This document shows, piece after piece, positions 29,683 through 36,097 of a stretch of 36,097 bases of DNA (its first letter is position 1; the number at the start of each line of letters is the position of its first letter). The stretch is from Actinotalea endophytica (GTDB taxonomy: Bacteria; Actinomycetota; Actinomycetes; Actinomycetales; Cellulomonadaceae). The translations under genes and the position numbers were made by a program. The notes beneath the pieces are model-generated. The model was not told where the DNA came from. It searched no databases and saw only the letters and a program-made list of their open reading frames with translations. The DNA lies in contig NZ_JAOVZU010000012.1 in NCBI RefSeq assembly GCF_025717005.1, positions 1 to 36,097 of the forward strand, given 5' to 3'.

Positions 29683-30309
29683 TCAGGACCGCTGGTACCG
29701 GGTCGCGACGACCTCGGCGGCGATCCGCTTGGCCTCGGCGGAGTCCGGCCCGGGCTGGGCGACCATGAGCGCGGCGCGGTAGTAGCGCAGCTCGTCGATG
29801 CTCTCCAGGATGTCGGCCAGTGCCCGGTGGCCACCGGCCTTGTCCGGGGAGGCGAAGTAGACCCGCGGGTACCAGCGCCGCGCCAGCTCCTTGATCGAGG
29901 AGACGTCGATCACCCGGTAGTGCAGGTGGTCGATCAGGTCCGGCATGTCCCGCTCGAGGAAGCCCTTGTCGGTGCCGACCGAGTTCCCGGCCAGCGGAGC
30001 CTTCTTCGGCTCGACGTGGCCGCGCAGGTAGGTCAGGACGGCATCGGTCGCGTCCGCCATCGTCATGCCGCTCGCGAGCTCGTCGATCAGCCCCGACGAC
30101 GTGTGCATGTCCCGCACGAACGGCACCATCTGCTCCAGCGCCTCGGCCGGGGGCTTGATGATCACGTCGATGCCGTCGTCGAGCACGGTGAGCTGGGAGT
30201 CGGTCACCACCACGGCGACCTCGACCAGCGCGTCGACGGACAGGTCGAGTCCCGTCATCTCGCAGTCGATCCAGACGATCCGGTCGTTGGCGGCAGGCAC
30301 GGCACTCAC
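29683..30309 (-). CDS. orn: Oligoribonuclease
   Basis: 208 residues. 3'-5' exonuclease of the DEDDh family that clears 2-5 nt RNA (and pGpG), an essential end step of RNA decay. Motifs: IVWIDCEMTGLDL with the first Asp and Glu (D15, E17), GNSVGTDKGFLERDMP with the next Asp, YRVIDVSSIKELARRW, and the final HRALADILESI containing catalytic His and Asp. Gtg 30309 is preceded by a -10 at seven bases. The upstream small membrane protein gene ends only 5 bases before it, so the two may also share a transcript. Confidence 0.95.
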   Translation of the reverse strand: MSAVPAANDRIVWIDCEMTGLDLSVDALVEVAVVVTDSQLTVLDDGIDVIIKPPAEALEQMVPFVRDMHTSSGLIDELASGMTMADATDAVLTYLRGHVEPKKAPLAGNSVGTDKGFLERDMPDLIDHLHYRVIDVSSIKELARRWYPRVYFASPDKAGGHRALADILESIDELRYYRAALMVAQPGPDSAEAKRIAAEVVATRYQRS

Positions 30310-30314
30310 GCCGG

Positions 30315-30581
30315 TCACTGTACGGGGTGGCGTGCGGCACTGGTGCGCGCAACCCAGGTGGCGAGGACCACCAGCGCCGCGGCGCCCAGGCCGGCGAGAC
30401 CGGCGGTGAGGGGTGCAGTGCTGGTCCACCACAGCACGCCGGCGGTCACCAGGCCGACGACGAGGGCGAGGACGAGCGAGGCCAGCGGTCCCGGGGTGTG
30501 GTCCTCATGGTGGGCCGCGCCGGGTGCGTCGGGGCCGGGCGCTCCGTCGTCGGGCGGACCCGGGGCTGCGTGACGCCCCAT
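30315..30581 (-). CDS. Small two-pass membrane protein
   Basis: 88 residues. A Pro/Gly/Asp-rich N-terminus (about 30 residues, probably disordered) is followed by two hydrophobic segments (about 34-52 and 57-76) and a basic end. Family not recognised. Atg 30581 follows a ggag ribosome binding site and a TAGCAT hexamer at 30610-30605. It ends 5 bases before orn, with which it may be co-transcribed. Confidence 0.6.
   Translation of the reverse strand: MGRHAAPGPPDDGAPGPDAPGAAHHEDHTPGPLASLVLALVVGLVTAGVLWWTSTAPLTAGLAGLGAAALVVLATWVARTSAARHPVQ
30317..30322 (-). promoter_or_regulatory. -10 hexamer TACAGT, leaderless promoter of orn
   Basis: On the minus strand TACAGT is followed by seven bases and gtg 30309. 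It overlaps the last codon of the upstream gene. Confidence 0.55.
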
Positions 30582-30610
30582 CAGCCGTTGCTCCGCATGC
30601 CGTCATGCTA

Positions 30611-30645
30611 CGAGGGCCCCGACCGTCAGACGGTCGGGGCCCTCG
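30611..30645. terminator. Perfect 16-bp stem hairpin
   Basis: cgagggccccgaccgt (30611-30626) and acggtcggggccctcg (30630-30645) are fully complementary with a 3-base loop. It lies 18 bases downstream of the small gene 30664-30780 (minus strand) and just upstream of the 30315-30581 gene, so it separates the two. Confidence 0.8.
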
Positions 30646-30663
30646 GGTGCGTGGTCGCGGCGC

Positions 30664-30780
30664 TCATCGCCGTCCGCGCCGCTCGTGCGTGCGGGCGCGG
30701 CGGATGTCGAGCATGCGCGACTCCGCAAGGGCGCGCTGCTGCTGCTGCACAGCGAGCCAGTACGTGAGCTGCGAATGCAT
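30664..30780 (-). CDS. 38-residue small basic protein
   Basis: Product: MHSQLTYWLAVQQQQR followed by ALAESRMLDIRRARTHERRGRR; helical, basic, Gln-rich. A ggag ribosome binding site is 6-9 bases before atg 30780 and the strong hairpin at 30611-30645 is 18 bases after the stop. The pattern, an aliphatic and aromatic helix followed by an Arg-rich tail, is found in small actinobacterial proteins. Function unknown; support is start, ribosome binding site and terminator. Confidence 0.55.
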   Translation of the reverse strand: MHSQLTYWLAVQQQQRALAESRMLDIRRARTHERRGRR

Positions 30781-30972
30781 GACTGCTCCAAGGTCGGATG
30801 GTTTGGGATGGTGGTCCGGACGGGCCAGGTCCGGTGCCGCGGCAGGCATGACGATGCCAGCCTCCGGGGTGCGGGTGCACGGCTTTTTCCCGGCGGTCTT
30901 CCGGTGTGGCCGGGAGCGTGGCGCGCAGGCGTGGCGGTCGCCCGGGGACGGCCCGGCTGGGATGCTCGGGGG

Positions 30973-31686
30973 ATGCCCGAGCCGACCCACCGACCGGCGC
31001 CTGCCACTGTCGCGGGCTGGGTCGGCACGGCCGTGATGCTGGTGGGCCTCGTCGCGTTCGTCGGCATCTACGACTGGGTGCGCGAGGGCGAGGACCTCGC
31101 GGTGCTCGACCAGCCGCTGCTCGACCTGCTCGTCTCGGTGCGCAGCCCCGCGCTGACCTGGCTGCTCACCGCGATCACCACGGTCTCCGGCCCGGTGGTG
31201 CTGCCGATCCTCGTCGCGAGCGGTGGACTCGTGGCCGGCGTGCGCTACGGGCAGTGGCGCTCGGCGCTGCTGCTGGTCGGGGCGATGGCGACCGCGGCGG
31301 GCGTCGCGATGCTGATCAAGGTGGTCACCGGTCGCGCGCGGCCCGCGGAGGAGTTCTGGGTAGTGCCCGGCGCGGAGACGAGCGCGTCGTTCCCGTCCGG
31401 GCACACCGTCGGCGCGGCGACGTTCCTCCTGGTGCTCGGGTACCTGGCGTGGGTGAACCACCCGACCCTCGCGACGGCGGTGCGGTGGTTCCTCGCCGCG
31501 GTGCTCGGGATCGGCCTGGTCGCCTTCTCGCGGCTGTACCTCGGCTACCACTGGCTGACCGACACCGTGGCGGCCATGGCGCTGGCCGTCGCGGTGCTGG
31601 GGGCGGTGGTGGTCGTCGACCGGCGGCGGGCGGCGGACGCGTTCGGGCGGATGCTGGCCGGCCGGCGGCCGGGCGACGGGGGCTGA
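30973..31686 (+). CDS. PAP2-family membrane phosphatase
   Basis: 237 residues, inner membrane, about six hydrophobic segments. The tripartite phosphatase signature is intact: KVVTGRARP (residues 116-124), PSGH (141-144) and SRLYLGYHWLTD (186-197). The family includes undecaprenyl-pyrophosphate and phosphatidic-acid phosphatases, so it likely dephosphorylates a lipid phosphate on the outer face. Atg 30973 begins the sensible protein; the longer frame upstream is not similar to anything. Four bases separate it from the M23-like gene downstream, so the two form one operon. Confidence 0.88.
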   Translation: MPEPTHRPAPATVAGWVGTAVMLVGLVAFVGIYDWVREGEDLAVLDQPLLDLLVSVRSPALTWLLTAITTVSGPVVLPILVASGGLVAGVRYGQWRSALLLVGAMATAAGVAMLIKVVTGRARPAEEFWVVPGAETSASFPSGHTVGAATFLLVLGYLAWVNHPTLATAVRWFLAAVLGIGLVAFSRLYLGYHWLTDTVAAMALAVAVLGAVVVVDRRRAADAFGRMLAGRRPGDGG

Positions 31687-31689
31687 GAC

Positions 31690-32334
31690 ATGGCGGCAGG
31701 AGAGTCGGAGGGGCGCCCGCAGCGGGGTCCCGTCGACCTCGCCTACCCGTTCACCGGTCGATGGCTCGTCCAGAACAGTCCCGCCGACCGTGTGCCCAGC
31801 CACGGGACGCGCCGGTACGCGACGACCTTCGCGATCGACTTCGTCCCGGTCGACGATCGCGGTCGGTCGGCTCCGGTGACCGCGCGGACCCTCGTGCGGC
31901 CGGAGCCCCCTGAGCGGTTCCCGGGGTTCGGCCTCTCCGTCACCGCGCCGGTCGGCGGCACGGTCGTCGCCGTGCACGACGGTGAGCCGGATCACGCGGC
32001 GTACCGCGGGCTGCCGTCGCTCTGGTACGCCCTGACGCAGGGCCGCCGCGTGTCGCGGGGCTGGGTCGGCCTGGCCGGCAACCATGTCGCGATCGAGGCG
32101 TCACCGGGGGTCGTGGTGGTGCTGTGCCACCTGCGCCGCGGCAGCGTCGACGTCGAGGTCGGGGACGCGGTCGCGCCGGGGGAGCGGGTCGGCGAGTGCG
32201 GGTGCTCCGGGAACAGCACCGAGCCGCACCTGCACCTCCAGGCGATGGACCGCCTCGACCCGAGCTCGGCGAGGCCGATCCCCGTGACGTTCGCCGGTGG
32301 ACTCCCCGGCGGCGGCACGGTCGTCACGCCCTGA
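31690..32334 (+). CDS. M23-family (LytM-like) peptidase homologue
   Basis: 214 residues. The M23 core is visible: His38 and Asp50 as candidate zinc ligands in SHGTRRYATTFAIDF, then GNHVAIEA, VVVLCHLRRGSVDV, VGDAVAPGERVGECG and the NSTEPHLHLQ stretch with the HxH motif. M23 enzymes cut peptidoglycan peptides, but there is no signal peptide or membrane anchor, so this one may act in the cytoplasm or depend on another export route. Its pairing with a PAP2 phosphatase fits a cell-wall context. Atg 31690 follows closely on the PAP2 stop. Confidence 0.8.
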   Translation: MAAGESEGRPQRGPVDLAYPFTGRWLVQNSPADRVPSHGTRRYATTFAIDFVPVDDRGRSAPVTARTLVRPEPPERFPGFGLSVTAPVGGTVVAVHDGEPDHAAYRGLPSLWYALTQGRRVSRGWVGLAGNHVAIEASPGVVVVLCHLRRGSVDVEVGDAVAPGERVGECGCSGNSTEPHLHLQAMDRLDPSSARPIPVTFAGGLPGGGTVVTP

Positions 32335-32401
32335 GGCCGCGCCCGCTGCGGCCGGTGCCGGCGATCCCGGGAGCGGCGACAGTACTAGGTTGACCCAGGT
32401 T

Positions 32402-32416
32402 CCTTGTAGTGCAAGG
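32402..32416. promoter_or_regulatory. Inverted repeat upstream of padR, candidate PadR operator
   Basis: ccttg tagtg caagg is a 5-bp inverted repeat with a 5-base centre, 10 bases before gtg 32426. PadR regulators commonly bind palindromes overlapping their own promoter. A tactaggtt segment near 32383 offers a possible -10. Confidence 0.45.
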
Positions 32417-32425
32417 ATCCATGCC

Positions 32426-32764
32426 GTGCCAACGACCGATCGAACCGTGCAGCTGCGCAAGGGCGTGCTCGAGCTCGCGATCCTCGCCGTGCTCGGCCGC
32501 GAGGAGTGCTACTCCATCGAGATCATCGAACGGCTCGACGCCTTCCCGGCGCTGACCGCGACGCCCGGCACCGTCTACCCGCTGCTCGCCCGGCTGGACA
32601 AGGCGGGGCTCGTCGCGACGCGGTGGGTCGAGGCCGGCGGCGGGCCGCCGCGGAAGTACTACCGGCTGACCCGTGACGGCCGCGCCTCGCTCGCCGAGGG
32701 CGCGACCGCGTGGGCCGCCCTGAGCAGCGAGATGACCGAGATCCTCGGGGAGGGACTCTCATGA
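32426..32764 (+). CDS. PadR-family transcriptional regulator
   Basis: 112 residues. Winged helix: LRKGVLELAILAVLGREECYSIEIIERL, TATPGTVYPLLARLDKAGLV (recognition helix) and PPRKYYRLTRDGRASL (wing), then a short C-terminal helix. Gtg 32426 fits the family length; the longer frame upstream is not PadR-like and would span the candidate operator. It overlaps the next gene by four bases and so heads a four-gene operon with an ABC transporter. Local repression of that exporter, relieved by a small molecule, is the usual arrangement. Confidence 0.92.
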   Translation: MPTTDRTVQLRKGVLELAILAVLGREECYSIEIIERLDAFPALTATPGTVYPLLARLDKAGLVATRWVEAGGGPPRKYYRLTRDGRASLAEGATAWAALSSEMTEILGEGLS

Positions 32765-33645
32765 CCGACGAGTACCTGCGCGCCGTGCGAGCACACCTCG
32801 CCCGCCTGCCCGAGGCCGACCGAAGCCGGGCCCTCTCCGCGCTGTCCGCCCAGCTCGACGAGCTCGCCGCGATCGGCGCCGATCCCGTGGAGGCGCTCGG
32901 GGACCCCGCGACCTACGCAGCCGACCTGCTCGAGGCCCTCGCCGAGGAGTCGCCGACCGACTCCGCCCAGTGGCGGGTGCTCGGCCTGCCGGTCGAGACC
33001 CGCGGTCCGGTCAGCGCCGAGGTGCGCTCCCGCACCTGGGACCCGGCGAACCCGAGCCTGGTCGTGCCGCGCCTGTTCGGGATCGGCTGGACCCTGAACC
33101 TCGGAGCGGTCGCGGTGCGGATGGGTCTCATCCGGCCCGACGACACCGACGACGAGGTCCTGGCCAACGTCCCGGAGGGCCACCTGCGGGCCGCGCAGGC
33201 CGTGCCGATCGCGATCGCCGGTGCGACGGCGGCCGGCCTCGCGCTCGTGTGGCGCGGCCTGCCGGCGACCGTGGCCTCGGGGTTCGACGTCGGCGGCCGG
33301 TCGCGCGGTGACGCGCCCCGGTCGACGCTGCTCGCCGCCCTCGCTCTCGGGGTCGGACCCGCGCTGTGGGCGCAGCGACGCGACGCAGCGGTCGAAGACC
33401 GCCTGGTCAGCGCTGCCTCTGCGACGTCGCTCGCCACGATCTCGGCGGGCGTCGTCCTCGCCACCGTCGCCGAGGCGCGCCATCCCCGCGGCCGGTGGGG
33501 GCTGCTCGTCCCTGCGGCGCTGCCGGTCGGCGCGGCCGCCTCGCTCGCCGTCGTCGTCGGGCCGCTGCGCGCGGGGCTACGGCGAGCCTGGCGGGGCGCG
33601 GCACCCGAAACCAGCACACCCATGCCCACGACGGAACCGTCGTGA
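32761..33645 (+). CDS. Membrane protein with HAAS-like domain and DUF5808
   Basis: 294 residues. N-terminal 65 residues (YLRAVRAHLARLPEADRSRALSALSAQLDEL) form a HAAS-type helical domain, which is often found next to PadR genes. RLFGIGWTLNLGAVAVRMGLIRPDD is typical of DUF5808, and the C-terminal 160 residues carry four or five hydrophobic segments. It is the usual second gene of PadR operons. The HAAS/DUF5808 module may sense or signal from the membrane to the regulator; mechanism unknown. Atg 32761 overlaps the padR stop. Confidence 0.82.
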   Translation: MTDEYLRAVRAHLARLPEADRSRALSALSAQLDELAAIGADPVEALGDPATYAADLLEALAEESPTDSAQWRVLGLPVETRGPVSAEVRSRTWDPANPSLVVPRLFGIGWTLNLGAVAVRMGLIRPDDTDDEVLANVPEGHLRAAQAVPIAIAGATAAGLALVWRGLPATVASGFDVGGRSRGDAPRSTLLAALALGVGPALWAQRRDAAVEDRLVSAASATSLATISAGVVLATVAEARHPRGRWGLLVPAALPVGAAASLAVVVGPLRAGLRRAWRGAAPETSTPMPTTEPS

Positions 33646-33682
33646 GGCGGAGCACGACCTCGATCGGAGTGGAGACTCTCGC

Positions 33683-34660
33683 ATGATCACCGGGCAGATC
33701 GCCTCGGACGTCACGGTCGCGACGGACCTCACGGTGTCCGCGTCCGGCCTGACGAAGCGTTTCGGCACCCGAGCCGTCGTCTCGGACCTGTCGTTCGGCG
33801 TGGCCAAGGGGCACGCCTTCGGGCTGCTCGGCCCGAACGGGGCCGGCAAGACCACCACGGTCCGGCTGTTGACCGGCCTCCTGACGCCGGACGCCGGCGC
33901 CGTCACGCTCTTCGGCGAGCCGCTGGACGCGTCGAACGCCGACGCGCTACGCCGCCGGATCGGCGTGCAGACGGACACGAACCTCTACGACACGCTCAGC
34001 GCGCGGGAGAACCTGCGCGCGTGGGGTGCGCTCTACGGGATCGACCGCAACCGGCTCGACGAGCGGATCGGCGACGTGCTGGGCGTGCTCGGGCTGTCCG
34101 ACCGCGCCGACTCGCTGGTCGGCGAGCTCAGCAAGGGGATGCGGCAGAAGCTCGCGGTCGGCCGGGCGGTGATGCACGAGCCGGAGCTGCTCTTCCTCGA
34201 CGAGCCGACCGCAGGGCTGGACCCGGAGGCCTCGGCCGACCTGATCGGCTACCTCAAGGAGATGATCCGGTCCCTGAGCACCACCGTGATCATCTGCACC
34301 CATCAGCTCCACGGGCTGGAGGCGCTCTGCGACGAGATCGGGATGATCAAGGGCGGGCGTCTGCTCACCTCCGGGACGGTCCAGGACCTGCTCCACGCGA
34401 GGTGGCCCGAGCACCGCTTCTCGCTCACGGTGGGCGGCGACGTCGCCCGGGCCCGGGAGGTGGTGTCGTCGCTGGTCGGACCCGGCCTGGAGCCCGGCGC
34501 GGACGGTGAGCTCGCGTTCGTGACGACGGACGCCGAGCTCGTGCCCGCGATCGTGGCAGCGCTGGTGCGCCACGACGTGCCGGTCAAGACGGTGGTCCCG
34601 CACCGGCGGACCATCGAGCAGTTCTACTTCGCCACGCTCGACGAGGACGGTGTCGCATGA
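33683..34660 (+). CDS. ABC exporter ATP-binding protein
   Basis: 325 residues, cytoplasmic. Walker A GPNGAGKTT near residues 50-58, signature ELSKGMRQKLAV, Walker B LLFLDEPTAGLDPEA and switch His in ICTHQL are intact. After about residue 225 a C-terminal region of 100 residues (LTVGGDVARAREV... and FVTTDAELVPAIVAALV) is typical of the ABC-2 exporter ATPases of the DrrA/NatA kind. It overlaps the permease gene by four bases. Substrate unknown; drug or antimicrobial peptide export and sodium export are common roles. Confidence 0.93.
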   Translation: MITGQIASDVTVATDLTVSASGLTKRFGTRAVVSDLSFGVAKGHAFGLLGPNGAGKTTTVRLLTGLLTPDAGAVTLFGEPLDASNADALRRRIGVQTDTNLYDTLSARENLRAWGALYGIDRNRLDERIGDVLGVLGLSDRADSLVGELSKGMRQKLAVGRAVMHEPELLFLDEPTAGLDPEASADLIGYLKEMIRSLSTTVIICTHQLHGLEALCDEIGMIKGGRLLTSGTVQDLLHARWPEHRFSLTVGGDVARAREVVSSLVGPGLEPGADGELAFVTTDAELVPAIVAALVRHDVPVKTVVPHRRTIEQFYFATLDEDGVA

Positions 34661-35469
34661 TCAGCTGGCGGCGGGTGCAGGCCGTGATCCGCAAGGACTG
34701 GCTCGAGGTCGCCCGGAACAAGCAGGTGCTCAGCTCCCTGGTCGTCGTGCCGTTGGTGTTCGCCGTCCTGCTCCCGGCCGGGGTCATCCTGCTCGGCGAC
34801 AGCGGGGTCCTCACGTCCACGATCGGCGGGATGCAGGGCTTCCTCGACAACCTGCCGGCCGGCGTCGTTCCCGCCGACTTCACGGCCGGGCAGACCATGA
34901 TCTACACGCTCATCGTGTACTTCTTCGCGCCGTTCTTCCTGGTCATCCCTGTGATGGTGGCCAGCATCACGGCGAGCTCCAGCTTCGTCGGCGAGAAGGA
35001 GCGGCGGACGATCGAAGGGCTCCTGTACACCCCGCTCAGCAACCGGGAGCTCGTCCTGGCCAAGGTGCTCGGCTCGGTCGTCCCGTCCGTCGTGCTCACC
35101 TGGGTCTCGTTCCTCGCGTACACGATCATCGTCAACGCGCTCGGGTACCGGGTGATGGGCGGGATCTTCTTCCCCACCTGGACGTGGGCGGTCCTGGTCG
35201 TCGCGCTGGTCCCGCTGGTGGGCTTCCTCGCGACCAGCCTGATCGTCGCGGTCTCGGGGCGCTCGACGACGATGCAGGGCGCGCAGGGCACCGCGATGTT
35301 CGTCGTGTTCCCGATCCTGGCGATCGTGATCAGCCAGGCGACCGGGCTCATGCTGTTCGACGTGACCGTCGCGCTCGTCGCGGCGGTGGTGCTCGCCGCC
35401 GTCGACGTCGCCGCGTTCGTGCTCGTCGTGGCCAGGTTCGAGCGGGAGCGGATCGTCACGCGGCTCTAG
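34657..35469 (+). CDS. ABC-2 type exporter permease
   Basis: 270 residues, inner membrane, six hydrophobic segments: near the N-terminus (VLSSLVVVPLVFAVLLPAGVILL), the middle (TLIVYFFAPFFLVIPVMVASI) and four more after the EKERRTIEGLLYTPLSNRELV coupling segment, which is the conserved ABC-2 region. It begins 4 bases inside the ATPase gene and ends the padR operon. It is the export channel for the partner ATPase. Confidence 0.9.
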   Translation: MISWRRVQAVIRKDWLEVARNKQVLSSLVVVPLVFAVLLPAGVILLGDSGVLTSTIGGMQGFLDNLPAGVVPADFTAGQTMIYTLIVYFFAPFFLVIPVMVASITASSSFVGEKERRTIEGLLYTPLSNRELVLAKVLGSVVPSVVLTWVSFLAYTIIVNALGYRVMGGIFFPTWTWAVLVVALVPLVGFLATSLIVAVSGRSTTMQGAQGTAMFVVFPILAIVISQATGLMLFDVTVALVAAVVLAAVDVAAFVLVVARFERERIVTRL

Positions 35470-35623
35470 CGGGCGTGGGGCCGGCGAGGGGCTTCTCACG
35501 TTGCGCTCGCCAGGCGAATGCCAGGCCCGAGCGCCTCGTCGCTGCTAGCGTCGCGAGCGACCGAGCGCGTCGGCCGGTGACGCTCAGGGGGAGCGTCTCC
35601 GATGCGCTGGGCAGGGGGAAGTT

Positions 35624-36028
35624 GTGACAAAGACCCAAGTTCTGCGCGCCCTCATGGCAATGGTCCTCGGCGGGCTGATGCTCATGACCGGGGGACAGGC
35701 GGCAACCGCGGCCGTCAAGGTCGCCCCGGCTCCGGCCGCGGCGTCCGCCGTGCTGCCGGCCAGCTCACCGATCATCACCTCGGAATGCCAGAACACGTAC
35801 CTGCACTACGGATCGCGCGGGGAGTGCGTCAGGCAGCTCCAGTTCGCCATGAACATCTTCTTCAACCGTGGCCTCGCCGAGGACGGCATCTACGGGCCCG
35901 CCACGACGAGCGCCGTCTACTGGTTCCAGGCCCGCTACGGCCTCACCTACGACGGCAGGTGCGGTCCCCAGACGTGGCTGCAGCTCCTCTGGGTGAACAT
36001 CCGGTTCAACCAGGGCCTGCCCTACTGA
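35624..36028 (+). CDS. Secreted peptidoglycan-binding domain protein
   Basis: 134 residues. A signal peptide covers about the first 30 residues (a hydrophobic MAMVLGGLMLMTGG core and an Ala-rich cleavage region), then a linker rich in Ala and Pro, then a PG_binding_1 domain (residues about 60-130: HYGSRGECVRQLQFAMN, LAEDGIYGPATTSAVYWFQ, LTYDGRCGPQTWLQLL). Two or three Cys may form disulfides outside the cell. There is no catalytic domain, so it is probably a cell-wall anchored or wall-associated binder. Gtg 35624 has aggggg upstream. Confidence 0.88.
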   Translation: MTKTQVLRALMAMVLGGLMLMTGGQAATAAVKVAPAPAAASAVLPASSPIITSECQNTYLHYGSRGECVRQLQFAMNIFFNRGLAEDGIYGPATTSAVYWFQARYGLTYDGRCGPQTWLQLLWVNIRFNQGLPY

Positions 36029-36097
36029 TCCAGGCGCGGGGGGGGGGGCGGGCGCGCCGCGGCCGGGGGGGGGGCGGGGGGCGCAGGGGGGGGGGGG
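36029..36097. other. Low-complexity poly-G tail at the window end, likely sequencing artefact
   Basis: From about 36040 to the end the sequence is runs of G up to 11 long with a few C and A. Such poly-G runs are typical of signal loss in two-colour sequencing and of contig ends. I see no gene or repeat unit in it and would not trust it. Confidence 0.7.

Overview
The window is very GC-rich DNA (roughly 70% or more by eye) from a high-GC actinobacterium. Gene content and order point to the Micrococcales, most like Cellulomonas or a relative; this is inferred from synteny, codon use and leaderless promoters, not from a database search. Most of it is ordinary chromosome. The sequence ends in a run of poly-G low-complexity bases that looks like a contig-end artefact.

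Layout. 1-636: 3' part of nagB. 661-1951: a DUF559 nuclease-like gene bracketed by two related 72-bp double palindromes and a perfect 25-bp direct repeat, looking like a self-contained cassette. 1999-4403: DUF3039 protein, DEAD-like helicase, small membrane protein. 4488-9875: pncB divergent from clpS-DUF2017, then murI, a metallo-hydrolase, rph and rdgB, a block that matches the mycobacterial Rv1330c-Rv1341 neighbourhood without its cysteine genes. 9907-12748: small membrane protein, DUF4916 protein, thioredoxin with a SigR-like promoter, tRNA-Leu, Bcp peroxiredoxin, orphan GroES-like protein, acidic protein, tRNA-Lys. 12771-17001: esterase, an unusual soluble MCP-tip/Cache protein, DUF4126 protein, flavoprotein disulfide reductase. 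17015-20742: an osmoprotectant-type ABC transporter whose binding protein appears circularly permuted. 20815-22918: 34-residue membrane peptide, potassium channel, ATP-grasp protein.

23027-29634: tRNA-His followed by a 6.5-kb integrated element. It is bounded by a 27-bp duplication of the 3' end of tRNA-His (attL inside the tRNA, attR at 29608-29634). It carries a frameshifted tyrosine integrase, a HTH protein, a few late phage genes (tail-type protein, holin-like membrane proteins) and several unrecognised genes that have their own promoters, terminators or opposite orientation and may be cargo.

29683-36028: oligoribonuclease, small proteins, PAP2 phosphatase, M23-like peptidase, a PadR-regulated ABC exporter operon and a secreted peptidoglycan-binding protein.

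A theme is leaderless transcription: eleven genes have a TANNNT hexamer ending 6-8 bases before their start codon. The candidates for something undescribed are the DUF559/double-palindrome cassette (661-1951) and the cargo genes of the tRNA-His element, chiefly the gene at 25925-26932.
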